Assembly: GCA_008694505.1 (NCBI GenBank)
Contig: VZDJ01007747.1
Location: 41,520,523-41,584,522, forward strand
Source of the DNA: Cyanoderma ruficeps
Lineage: Eukaryota > Chordata > Aves > Passeriformes > Timaliidae
Length of the DNA: 64,000 nt
Reading direction: 5' to 3'
Under the pieces are notes generated by a model. It did not search any database, had not been told where the DNA came from, and saw only the letters and a program-made list of their open reading frames with translations. Both the position numbers and the translations under genes were made by a program. Below, piece by piece: positions 52,701 to 62,000 of the stretch. How positions within the stretch are numbered: the stretch's first letter is position 1; every line of letters starts with the position of its first letter.

Positions 52701-55462
52701 CATGTTTTATGAACAGAAGCCCAGTTTTCCTCCCTCACCATCCATGTACACTAACACCTCCAAAAATCACTGATTTTTTAAAAAAAATCAATTTTTAAAG
52801 TAGCATTGCTCTCTTTTGGCCACCATAATACTATTGCTTATATTTGCCATACCACCACAATCTGGAAACTTGCAGGTAGTTTCTAATCTCTCCTTTGCAA
52901 AATTTGCAGGAGCTTGTAGATTTTTAGACCCCTGTCATTTATTTGTAATAATGCCTCAAAGAATTTTGGAGAAATACATCACATGTGCTTTGCTGTGCTT
53001 GTCAAAAGGCAGAAATAAACCATTTTCTGTCCTGCAAAAGACAGAAAATTCTTTGGATGAGGCAGCACAGACACAGCAAGGATGCTCAGAGAAAGGGCAC
53101 TGTAGGGCAGCTGTTCCTATTTCTTCCTCCTCCTCCAGCAGTTCTACATGGTATTTGTCTCACTCAATTTCTTAAACATAGTTATTTTACATTCATTAAC
53201 TACTATTTAATCACCACAAGAATCACTTTGCAGGGCACATCACACCTTCACTCTGGTTAATATAATGAGCCCCAATGATTTAAGGACATTGAAGGACACC
53301 CATGTGAGCTCACCCTGGCATAGTGCTCAGTGCAGGAACAGCATAGCAGAACATCATTAAACAAATCAAATTTGCCTTGCAGGTTTATACTTTATGTGTG
53401 AGTTCAAATAACCATGGCCAGGACACACCATCCTCTGCTCATTCAGTTCCAGCTCAACATCTCTTGGGCATCAGGCTCGAGCATCCTGATCCAGAATTTC
53501 TGTAACGTGGGATTTGTGCACTTAAACAGTAAAAGCAAAGCAGAAACTCCAGAGGAGCTTTTCTTTATTAAGGCAGAGGTCAGGTACAACAAGGACATCT
53601 GACCACAGAACTCTGATTTCTCATCATTCAAGACTTCTGCCAAATATAACACACTTGATAAAAGTCTTGTTTCTTTTCACAGGAAACTTCAACAATACCT
53701 CAAGGAAGAGAAAAGTCTCCCTGCACATGTAGGAGAAAGCATTTCTGAAAGTGATGAAGACCCTCTTCAATTTACTTGTTACAAGTTTGGTGATGCTCCA
53801 CGCACAGAGCTCACACTAGGAAAGAGTGAATAAGGTTTTCCCAGTCTTCACCATGAGCTCTCTAGTACAGATAAACTTCAGAGAGTACTGTGGCATCTCT
53901 GTGTTTGCACAGTTCTTAGGGATAAATTCTCCCTTGTGAGGGGGGTGTGGTGGTTGCCTGGAGAAACTGTGGATGCCCCATCCCTGAAAGTGTCCAAGTC
54001 CAGGCTGGACAGGGCTTGGAGCAACTTGGGATAGTGGAAGTCCCTGCCCAGGACAGGGGGTTTGAAATGAGAATGTCTTAAGGTCCTTTCCAATCCAAAC
54101 CACTCTGTGACTCTTCCACCAAATATTTATAGCCCGATGACCAACTTCCAGCTGCAAAGCACCACCCTGGCTGTTCCAGACACATTCTGCTACAGGCTGA
54201 GCACATGCAAATAGCCTCAAGTGATAAATATCTGCCAAAGCCTGCTTTCTGTCTTCTCAACTTCCAGATGAAACTTTCCACAACCAGGCAAACACAAAGC
54301 CTTTTTTCAGTGGGTATCAGGTGACCCAAGGACTCTCCAGCCCAACAGAGCAAACGCAGCTGCTGCAGTGGGAAAGGCTGGAGCTTTAGAGGGGAAAACA
54401 TACAGCTTCTCCTTTGCTAAACCGTGTGAACAGAGGGTAATGAACACTGGGATGGAAAGCAGGATATAAAAGTAATCTAACCAGGTTATTTTTTTATCAA
54501 GCAGCTGAAATACAATTTGGCGCCCTGGTAAAGGAGTCACCCTCACCTATAAATCCCTGTAGCTTCCTAAAGTTGGCCTACTGCTTTTAAAAAGGCTCCA
54601 CAGCACATCAAGCCCTTATCTCTGCTGATAAGGAGAGGTAAAGGTTCAATTCACACAGCACGAGTCCCACGGGCACTTCTGCCTTCCGCATCGCGTGTTG
54701 CGTCCACTTCGTGTCCCACCGTGCAGGCAGAAGGATCCCCTTACACATGAGCTCTGACACCACTCGTGTCCTCACTCTGCACACCGGGGAGCCCCGGTCC
54801 CGACCCTTCGGGCGGCCGGATCCACCGGCTTCAGGAGGGGCGGCGCGGGAGGCCGCGCGGGGAAGGCAAGGTCACGTCCTTCCCCGCCGGGGAGCGCGCC
54901 TGCCACCCATCCACACGCTATCCACGCGGGGCCGGCGGACCGTGTGCGTCCCCACCGAGAGCCCGCTGATCCCCAGGCCACGCCTGCGGCTCCCGGCGCT
55001 GTGCCGGGGTCCGGGCCGGGCACGGCGGAGCGTTGCTGTGGGCCCGGCGTGGCCATGGCGCCCGACACTTCAGCCCCCAGCAAGCAACGCGGCGCCCCGC
55101 CTTCCCGTTATGGACTACGAGTCCCGGCGCGCCTTGCCGCGGTGCCTCATTCCGTCCCGCGCTGGATTGCCGCGGTGCACGCTGGGACTGGTAGTACACC
55201 CCACCGACCAGTGCCCGCCCCCCGCCTCCGTTGGCGGGCGGGGCCGCCCGTCAAAGCCTGCGCAGCCAATCGCGGCCCGCGCGTGCGGAGTCATTCAGCG
55301 CGCGCCGAGCCGCGGTGACAGGGGCTCCCCCCTCCCCGCAGGCCTTGCCCGGCCGCACCGGCCTCAGGGCTGGTCACAGCGCCCGTGGGTCGCGGGGCTC
55401 CCCCGTGGAACGCTCACCTGCTTGGCCGCGGCGAGCCCCGCTCGGCGGCACGCCCGCAGCAT
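34796..55462 (-). CDS. IMMT: MICOS subunit MIC60 (mitofilin)
   Basis: Core subunit of the MICOS complex, anchored in the mitochondrial inner membrane, where it forms crista junctions. Coding exons 5' to 3': 55462-55418, 50668-50592, 50191-50002, 48638-48518, 46345-46268, 45207-45106, 44564-44428, 43415-43312, 41429-41294, 40278-40149, 38430-38416, 37421-37198, 36369-36238, 35856-35727, 35403-34796. They total 2229 nt, 742 residues (human 758), in frame throughout. The start [15 protein letters not shown] opens an Arg-rich presequence of about 40 residues. A glycine-rich transmembrane segment ([19 protein letters not shown], about 47-65) follows, then a long Lys/Glu/Gln-rich coiled coil, then the conserved mitofilin domain in the 608-nt last exon, ending GLGTTQVQ. 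The variable linker after the transmembrane segment is shorter than in human. Introns carry several CR1 copies. Confidence 0.96.
36735..36945 (+). mobile_element. CR1 LINE 3' fragment in IMMT intron
   Basis: AGGTCAGATCTAACAATGA, GTGAGGGTGGTGAGGCACTGG, GGAGCAACCTGGTCTAGTAG and a terminal TCATTCTAGGATT follow the CR1 3'-end order. It is antisense to IMMT. Confidence 0.85.
38416..38430 (-). CDS. IMMT: IMMT 15-nt microexon
   Basis: On the minus strand TTGCAG is followed by AGATAACTGACTTAG and then GTGAGT. Joined to exon 10 (ends ATG A) and exon 12 (starts CC GGG CAG) it reads K-I-T-D-L-A, filling a gap that aligns with S-V-S-D-L-A of human MIC60. Skipping it also keeps the frame, so both isoforms are possible. 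Confidence 0.85.
41050..41190 (+). mobile_element. CR1 LINE 3' fragment in IMMT intron
   Basis: GAGCTCAAGAAGTGTTTGGA, GGAGTTGGACTCAGTGATCC, CCCTTCCAACTCAGCATATT and the terminal CTGTGATTCTATGA define a short CR1 3' end of a different subfamily from its neighbours. Confidence 0.85.
42555..42935 (-). mobile_element. CR1 LINE 3' fragment, reverse orientation, IMMT intron
   Basis: The plus strand reads GTTTGGGTTGGAAGGACTTT, CCTTCCACTGGAACAGGTC, CACCCTCACAGGGAAGAATT and TAATATCCAATCTAAATCTG, the reverse complement of CR1 3' sequence. It is about 380 bp and 5' truncated. Confidence 0.9.
46346..46351 (-). promoter_or_regulatory. NAGNAG tandem splice acceptor of IMMT exon 5
   Basis: The minus strand reads AACAGCAG immediately before GCAAGGCTGC. 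Either CAG can serve as acceptor; using the upstream one inserts a single codon (Gly-Lys becomes Ala-Gly-Lys) without a frame change. Confidence 0.6.
46570..47945 (+). mobile_element. CR1 LINE with ORF2 remnant, internally deleted, in IMMT intron 5
   Basis: The longest repeat in the window. 46570-46790 resembles the endonuclease part of CR1 ORF2. From about 46830 it changes to the reverse-transcriptase C-terminal part; 46963-47448 still reads [26 protein letters not shown] and [17 protein letters not shown] segments (here [14 protein letters not shown]). The usual FADD catalytic box is replaced by a diverged SAEDIQ stretch and later frames are broken, so it is dead. It ends with the common CR1 3' end (GAGGGTGGTGAGGCACTGG near 47773) and lies antisense to IMMT. 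Confidence 0.88.
53920..54116 (+). mobile_element. CR1 LINE 3' fragment in IMMT intron 1
   Basis: TAGGGATAAATTCTCCCTTG, GATGCCCCATCCCTGAAAGTG, GGAGCAACTTGGGATAGTGG and CCAATCCAAACCACTCTGTGA follow the CR1 3'-end order. It is 5' truncated. Confidence 0.85.
55113..55198. promoter_or_regulatory. Inverted pair of ZNF143/THAP11-type motifs in IMMT intron 1
   Basis: The plus strand has ACTACGAGTCCCGGCGCGCC followed by TTGCCGCGG (55114-55142). The minus strand of 55171-55198 reads ACTACCAGTCCCAGCGTGCA then CCGCGG. Between them TCCCGCGCTGGATTGCCGCGG (55154-55174) looks like a third, weaker copy. The arrangement mirrors the pair in POLR1A intron 1. Evidence is motif match only. Confidence 0.6.
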
Positions 55463-55549
55463 GGCTCGGAGCGGCGGCCGGCGCGGCCCGCGGGAAGGCG
55501 CCTTGCGCGGGTCCTGCCGGCGCCGCCTCCGCCCCCCCTTACCGGGCAC

Positions 55550-55616
55550 TGCGCCTGCGCGGACGCTCCCGCCCCGCCAGGAGGCGGCCGCGCGTGACCG
55601 GTCTCGCGTGGCCAAT
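55550..55616. promoter_or_regulatory. IMMT promoter: NRF-1-like site and inverted CCAAT box
   Basis: TGCGCCTGCGC at 55550-55560 matches NRF-1 and lies about 90 bp upstream of the IMMT start codon. CCAAT at 55612-55616 (ATTGG on the gene strand, an NF-Y type site) is about 150 bp upstream. Both are in the CpG island at 54780-55740, with no TATA box nearby. Confidence 0.6.
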
Positions 55617-55756
55617 GGGAGGGCGGAGACGGGCTGCGCGACCCGGGCGGGGCGGGGCGGTGCCGGCGCACGGAGGCGCGTGTGCTGAGTAGGGCTCGCG
55701 GACGACCGGCGCCCTCCGGGCGAGGGCGGGTGGGGCGGAATAGAATAAAATAAAAA

Positions 55757-56190
55757 TCACAGAATGGGTCAGGTTGGAAGGGACTACAGTTGGTCGTCTG
55801 ATCCAACCTCGCTGCTAAAGCAGAATCATCCCAGAGCACGCGGCACAGGATTGCAACCAGCCAGCTCTGGAATTTCTCCAGTGAGGGAGACTCCACACCC
55901 TCTCTGGGCAATGTACCCCAGTGCTCGGTCACTGCGCTGTGTAGAAGTTCTTCCTCATGTTGAGGGGAAACTTCCTGGGCATCAGCTTCTGCCCATTCCC
56001 TCTTATCCCATTGCCCGGCACCTCCGAGCAGAGCCTGGTCCCTCCTCCGAGCACTGACAGTATATAAATAAATTCAGACACTGGCGGACATTGATGAAGT
56101 CCCCTCTCAGGTGTCTCTTCCCGAGGCTGAACAGCCTCAGGTCTCTCAGCCTTTCCTCGGGAGAAAGATGCTCCAGTCCCCCCCAGTCTG
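55757..56190 (-). mobile_element. CR1-like LINE fragment between the IMMT and MRPL35 promoters
   Basis: Starts with AATCACAGAATGGGTCAGGT (inverted 3' terminus), then GGAAGGGACTACAG, TCCAACCTCGCTGCTAAAG, GTAGAAGTTCTTCCTCATGTT and GGCTGAACAGCCTCAGGTCT. These are hallmarks of a CR1 subfamily in reverse orientation. It occupies most of the space between the two CpG islands. Confidence 0.85.
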
Positions 56191-56390
56191 AATGTAACAC
56201 AGCACATTTTATAGCATTTATTTTTTAACAATTTGCAGCTGTAATCTTTCACAGCTCAAACCTTCTCTCGCTCAGAGCTCTCAGAAGCCATTTTTGTCTC
56301 ATCCTTCAACCAGTCGGGGCAGATTTCTGAAGAGAAAAAAAAATCAGTAACGTCCATGAACAACGAGTTAAATCCCCTTGGTGAGGTTTT

Positions 56391-56690
56391 TTAGGAGACT
56401 TTACTAATAGGCTTCCAAGCCCTTGGGGCGGAGGGTCGGTGTGTGCCGGTCACTAAAGGTGACGGGTGCGCGAGGCGACAGAGCGGCACCGGGAGCGGGC
56501 CGGTTCCGCGGACAGGGCGGACGAGAAGGACTCTGGGGGTGTGCGGGACCCCGGGGCCATGCAGGACTCCGCAGCAATGAAGGAGCGCGGAGCCGTGCGG
56601 GACCCCGAGGCCATGAGGGATCCCGGGGCCGGTGCGGCCGCAGCCCCCGTGGGCGGGACCCGGCGCGGCCCCGCCCGGCGCAGCGTGGCC
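56391..56690 (+). promoter_or_regulatory. MRPL35 promoter and 5' UTR region (CpG island)
   Basis: CpG-dense sequence with GC boxes (GGGCGGGACC at 56651-56660, GCCCCGCCC at 56668-56676) and no TATA box, just before the MRPL35 start. It contains an 18-bp tandem repeat with in-frame upstream ATGs. The transcription start cannot be fixed from sequence. Confidence 0.65.
56541..56630 (+). repeat. 18-bp tandem repeat, five units, in frame with MRPL35
   Basis: Five 18-bp units start at 56541, 56559, 56577, 56595 and 56613. The first is GTGCGGGACCCCGGGGCC. Translated in the MRPL35 frame they read VRDPGA, MQDSAA, MKERGA, VRDPEA and MRDPGA. ATGs at 56559, 56577 and 56613 are in frame with the main start at 56691. 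Confidence 0.85.
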
Positions 56691-58895
56691 ATGGCGGCGG
56701 CGGCGGCCCGCGGGGCCCTGGCGGGTCGGTACCGGGGCGGTGTCGGGGCGGGTTCGGTGTCGGGGGTGTGTGACTGGGATGTTCGTGCTGAAGCTCTCCC
56801 GTGTCCCCGCAGGGATCCTGCGGCGCTGGGCCCCCCGTGCGCTCCCGCTCTGCGGCCCCTCCGCCCGGTGTGTCGGGCACGGACCGGCCCCGGCTTCCGC
56901 CTCGCTCTGGACCCCGCGGCTGCTCGGCGAGAACCGGCCCCGGGCAGGGACCCCCTCGGTGCTCAGCAGGTGCGGCCGCGCGGCTTCTCCCTCCTGCAAA
57001 AAACCCTTAAAATGGGTTTCAGATGTATATGGAGGAGTTTCTCTGTATATGTTTTATACATATGTACTTAATATATATTCTTATTTGTATACTTTATATG
57101 TTTCATATGTATTATATTATTTCTTATAAATATAGACAATTTGAAATACATTTATAGTAAAATATATTTACACATAAATACATTTAAGAATGTACATTTT
57201 ATTCCACTGGATGTGCATTACATAATATGTAATATACAGTGAATCTATTACGTAGCCTATAACATATATAATATGTAATTTATCATCGTGTTTATTAATA
57301 TTATATTGTTGATATAGTCTCTGTTATATTTAGTAATATAATATGTAGTATTATATAATATATACAATACATGTAGTATATATGTTGAAAATCCTCCATA
57401 TATATGTGAATATTATAGAATCATATGTTGGAAATTGTCTCTAAGATCATCAAGCCCAACCCTTACCCCAGCACTGCCAAGGCCACCACTAAATCATGTC
57501 CTCAAGTGCCACATCTGCACAGATTTTACATCCCTCCAGGGGATGGTGACTTGACCATTGCCCTGGGCAGCCTGTGCCAGTGTTTGACAACCTCTTCTGT
57601 GAAGAAGCTTTCCCTAGAGTCAATCTAAACCTTCCCTGGCAAAATTTGGAGCCCTTTTCTCTTGTCCTGTTTCTTGGGAGAAGAGACTGACCCCATCCCC
57701 CATATATATATAAGATAGATAGATAGACAGATACATACACACACACATACATGTATATTATATATCAGTCTGACACTCTTGGGCACCTTTGCACTCTGCA
57801 GTGGGTCTGTATTAGCCCCAAAGCCTCCCACTTCAGCCACTATTAATGCTTGAAGTAAGAGGTAAATTAGGATATTCTTTGCAGCCATATTTTACAATTA
57901 GTCTTGTAATCACTACTGTTTCTCTTGCTGCTGATGGGTGTGAGACTAGATGATTTATGAAGTCCCTTCCAACCCAAACTATTTTGTGATTAATATTCTA
58001 AAAGTAATTTCTGAATCCAAGTAACAGCTAAATATTGGCTTCTGAGTGTTTGACTGCTTTTAGTAGATTAAAAAAAAGAAAAAAAAAAGGTGCTCTGTGT
58101 GGAGTAACTTTGAGCTGAATTTTGACAAGAGTCCAGCCCTGCAGTTGGTATTCCGCACCCATTAGGTGCTGTGCTGTAATACTAGAGGAGTCCTTGTTAC
58201 CCTTCAAACAAGCCACAGCCCTCCTGATCTCTCTGTGTGTGATAAAGGCAATGATTACTTTTAGAAAAAGGGGTTTCATTCCTGTTCTGTTTTTCTCTCC
58301 GTTTTGGGGTTGATTTGTTTTTTTTTTAGTGTCACACCCCTACTTCCAAGTTTACTCCAGCAGCCAGCGAGGACTCTCACCTACTGCAGCTTACGGAAAG
58401 GAAAGAGGAAAAGTGTGAAATCTGTGGTCAAAAGGTTCCTCCGGCTGCACAATGGCCTCTGGGTTAGGAGAAAGGTGAGATTCTGTGGATAACAAGAACC
58501 TGTTCTTTACAGTCAGTGTAAAGTGTAATTGTTTTCCTTCCCATGGAAAGCAGTGGCTGATGTGGAAGTTAAAAAAAGCTCTGACAGACTCCCATTTTTC
58601 TGAAAGTGGGGGATTTACCAGGTTTGCTGAGCAGCGTGGCTGTGTTTGTGCATTTGCAGTGACCTACTAAGAAGTGGGGGGTTTTGTGTGTGTTTTCTCC
58701 TGACAGTGTGGTTATAAGAAGAAGCTGTGGAAGAAGTCAGCCGCCCAGAAGAAGCGTTTGAGGGAGTTTGTGTTGTGCACGAGGACACAGTGTAAACTCC
58801 TGGATAAAATGACCACTTCCTTCTGGAAAAGAAGGAACTGGTACATTGATGACCCCTACCAGAAGTACCACGACCGCACGAATCTTCGTGTGTAA
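56691..58895 (+). CDS. MRPL35: Mitochondrial ribosomal protein bL35m
   Basis: Large-subunit protein of the mitochondrial ribosome. Exons: 56691-56724, 56813-56969, 58330-58474, 58707-58895, giving 525 nt and 174 residues (human 188), all in frame. The chosen ATG has an ideal Kozak context (GCCATGG) and begins [20 protein letters not shown], a clear import presequence. The conserved core is [21 protein letters not shown], then [42 protein letters not shown] and the end YHDRTNLRV. These match vertebrate bL35m closely. The gene is head to head with IMMT. An N-terminal extension from upstream in-frame ATGs is possible but looks acidic and unlike an import signal. Confidence 0.95.
57010..57420 (+). 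repeat. AT-rich TATATA-type low-complexity tract in MRPL35 intron 2
   Basis: About 400 bp dominated by TATA, ATAT, TGTATA and TAATAT words, following directly after the GC-rich exon 2. It could form cruciform or slipped structures. No coding potential. Confidence 0.8.
57414..57700 (-). mobile_element. CR1 LINE 3' fragment, reverse orientation, MRPL35 intron 2
   Basis: TATAGAATCATATGTTGGAA is a diverged inverted CR1 terminus. It is followed by CCCAGCACTGCCAAGGCCAC, CCCTCCAGGGGATGGTGACT and GGGCAGCCTGTGCCAGTGTT, and is truncated near 57700. Confidence 0.88.
57710..57755 (+). repeat. Microsatellite: TAGA then ACAC/ACAT
   Basis: A short TATATA, (TAGA)n, (CACA)n, (CATA)n compound repeat at the CR1 5' boundary. 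Confidence 0.75.
57935..57995 (+). mobile_element. CR1 LINE 3' terminus, MRPL35 intron 2
   Basis: GTGAGACTAGATGATTTATG, then GAAGTCCCTTCCAACCC and TATTTTGTGATTAAT, is the last roughly 60 bp of a CR1 in plus orientation. Confidence 0.75.
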
Positions 58896-59050
58896 AAATC
58901 TTGGGTTTGCACATCTCTAGGAAAGGGAGAGTGGTCGTGTGGCATGGTCTGTGTTTTGGAACATAAATCTGCAATGCCTGTACTTTTTTAAAATAAACGT
59001 GCATATCATCTGAGCAGAATTATGGAAATCAATTCCCAAAATAAAGGAAT
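58896..59050 (+). terminator. MRPL35 3' UTR and poly(A) signals
   Basis: AATAAA at 58992-58997 and again at 59040-59045, both shortly after the stop at 58893-58895. Confidence 0.75.
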
Positions 59051-62000
59051 ACTCGAATTTATCTTCATCTGCAGTTTGTGTTTTACTTAGCAGAGGTCAG
59101 GCTGGTCACCTACACATTCTGATGTCTGGTGGCTTCCTGTGGTTGTCTAACATGGAGGAATACACTAAACAGCACTAAAAGTGAATAATTCAAAATATTT
59201 AATCTTGTTTTTTTAAATAAATATGTTTTAAAACCCCACAATCTATCTTTGTGTATCCATACTTACTGGTGGCTCACTGGAGTCTTCTGGGGAAGAGGGA
59301 AAATGAGAGCAGGGTCCATCTCAGCATTGTTGCCTGTCACAATAACACACTGTTGCCTTGTGTCCATGCTAGAAAGTGTACGGAGAAAAAAAACCCCAAA
59401 CCAGAATTTCATAGCTACATGCTGGTTTTATAACTGATTTTAAAATGTATTGGCCACCAGCTTTCATTACAGGACTCATATTTTGTGTCATCTGTTGGAT
59501 TTTTGAGTAGGAGAATCTATTCTTTGTGCCCTGCACGATATCCTCAAGCAGATGAGTCAGAGTAATTTCTTGTTTATTTTTCCTTTAAGCCTAACTACAT
59601 CTCACACTGCACATTCCTGGTCACACATAAATGGAAAAACCCCAAGGATTTATCACGGGGTCTGTTTGGAGTGAGCAGATCAATAAGACCCTGGTTTGGC
59701 TAAGGGCTGGATCAGATGTTTTCCCTACAAAGCTGATACTCCAGCAAGTGTATGAAAGCAGTACTTTAAAGCATTCCCTGATAACCCATTTTTGAGCAGA
59801 CAGTCCCTGGTTATCATCCCCAGAGCTGCCTGTAGAGCAGAGGGGGTTTGCTGTACAAGGCAATAGCATTGCAATGAATTCACTAGTTACTCAGAGTGTT
59901 CAGTAGCTGTATTTTGTTCTTTTTCCAGTTCATGATACAGAAAGTTCTGAAGGACATGCAGCACTTAGTGAATACATCTATATACAGTCAGCCAGAATTC
60001 AGATAAAAATAATACAGCGATCAAAGTGATTATTCTGGCCTGCCAGATACATTGAACAGACTAAAGATGTTTGGTTTTGTTTGGTTTTTTTTTTAATAAA
60101 GAAAAGATTAAGACTTTATTCAAGATGTATATCAAGCAGTATAACAAAACCAGCAAAACATCAACCTTTGGAATACTGTTGTAATGGCTGTCCTTGTGAG
60201 GCATCAAGTGTACCATTGTATCACAGACCTTTTCTACCCATCACAGGAAAGAAATCACACCAAGTGCACAATTATGAGCCTTAAACAGTTTGTCTAAACG
60301 CAAATCCCAACGTGTTCTCTGCTAGTTCAAATGTGCTGGATGCAAAACAGGTACCTGAAACTAACAGCAAAAGGGAGAGTGTGGGTGAGGAGCACAAGGG
60401 TTCATCACGACACGAGGACTCGCCAGCAGCCAGAGGCAGCAGGTTGTTTACAGGAGGAGCATCGTCTCTCTCCAAGCAGCTTTCTCGCTCCTAGCAGGAA
60501 TAAATTGCCTGATTCTCTTTCTTTCTGTGCTGAGTTTGCACTTCCACAAGGTTTTTACGTTGATTCATTCCAGGGTGACAGGGACACACATGAAGTCTGT
60601 CTTGCTTTTGATGGGATCCTGATTCAGCAGTTGGTGACTGCTGGAGCTGCACTGACCCTGACCCTTACGGCAGGAGAGGAGGCACAGAGGGCTGCACTGG
60701 GCTGCTCTGGGCTTATTCTCTTCATAACTGAGTGAATTTATTGTAAATTGGGGAGGCCATTCACAGGCCTGTTTACCACAGACCATATCCAGCTGCTGTT
60801 TCCTTCCCCTCAACCTCAGTTTTATGTGCTTAAAATAATGCACGTTTCACTGGAGCCTTGAGATGGATAAAGGCTCTTTCCTAGGGCTGCCCTGTTCTCT
60901 TCGGAGTTCCACTCTCTCTGCCCTCTCTGAGACATCAGGAGGTGCCTGCCTGCCCTACAGGACTGATGGTAGGGGCCAACTGCCTTAAAGGCCCCAAAAC
61001 TGGGCTTTTTAAACTAAGCCAGATCTGCTATTTTAAACCATCAGCTGAAAGATTGCTTGGTTTTAGGGGGGGAGATCTGGGAGTGCTCAGCCAGCCTGCA
61101 CACTCAGAGCTGGAACAGGAAGGGAGCTGAGAACTGCTCCTTTCCAACACATGCTAGGAAGCATCCATCCATCCATCCATCCATCCATCCATCCATCCAT
61201 CCATCCATCCATCCATCCATCCATCCATCCATCCATCCATCCATCCATNCGCAGGAAGGCGATTCACCGAACCGGGCTCGCCGCTTGGCAGACGCTCCAG
61301 AGAAAAGCTGGAACAAAAGACTTCACGGGTGGTGTTGATCCGGAATGAACACACGCAGCCCTCACACTGAACTGACAGACTTGGGGCAGCCCCTGTAAAC
61401 AACCCGTGCCAGGAAGGTGAGGAATCAAAGCGAGTGGCCGTTCTCGTCTGTACAGAGCACTGGAGCACAAGGAGCACAAGTGCACGAGGTCAGGCATTCA
61501 CGTCTGTCTATCTATACACAAATATACAGCTCCGTTGATAATACATATTTTCTTCTCCAGAGATATGAAAAGGTTTATTTTTTTTCTCATTTATACAGTG
61601 AATGTTTTGAGAGATATAAGGCAACTCCCTTGTCAACATTTCACCTCAGCACTTAAGAAATGCTAAACAGTCAAGTTTACAGTAAAACAGCAGATTAGAC
61701 GCACATTAAATAGTTTTAGTGAGAATTAATGTTAATACAGCGTATCTGAGATTAGAATTTGTCAGATGTTATGCAGCTCTACGTTGTTGGGGTTATTTGG
61801 CATAATTAAGTGCAAACTTGTCAGCTTCTTTTTTATTTTACAGCAGCCCATTGCATAGCAGGGAAACATGGCTTGCTTGCAACAGGATTTTATTTTCTGC
61901 TAACAGTGCAGGCAGTTTTCCTATTTCTTTTTAATGTTAGCCAAAAGAAATCAAACAAACTCTAAAGCTGCTCAGAAGTAAAATACATAAGCTTAGCTTC

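Larger units (their letters stand above)
50669..55417 (-). other. IMMT: IMMT intron 1 (4.7 kb)
   Basis: Apart from the CR1 fragment near 54000 and the CpG-island end (about 54780 onward) I see no coding or RNA features in this intron. Open frames here show no family match. Donor at 55417 (GTGAGC) and acceptor before 50668 (TGCAG). Confidence 0.75.

Noticed and set aside
54711..55688. 325-codon open frame on the plus strand across the IMMT CpG island
   Set aside because: GC-rich sequence lacks stop codons by composition; the protein is Arg/Pro/Gly-rich without a family match and lies opposite IMMT exon 1.
56466..56558. Longest upstream extension of MRPL35 from 56466
   Set aside because: That position is GTG, not ATG; the first in-frame ATG is at 56559.
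61057..61477. Ser-Ile-His-Pro and Trp-Met-Asp-Gly repeat proteins
   Set aside because: Direct translation of the ATCC microsatellite through an N.
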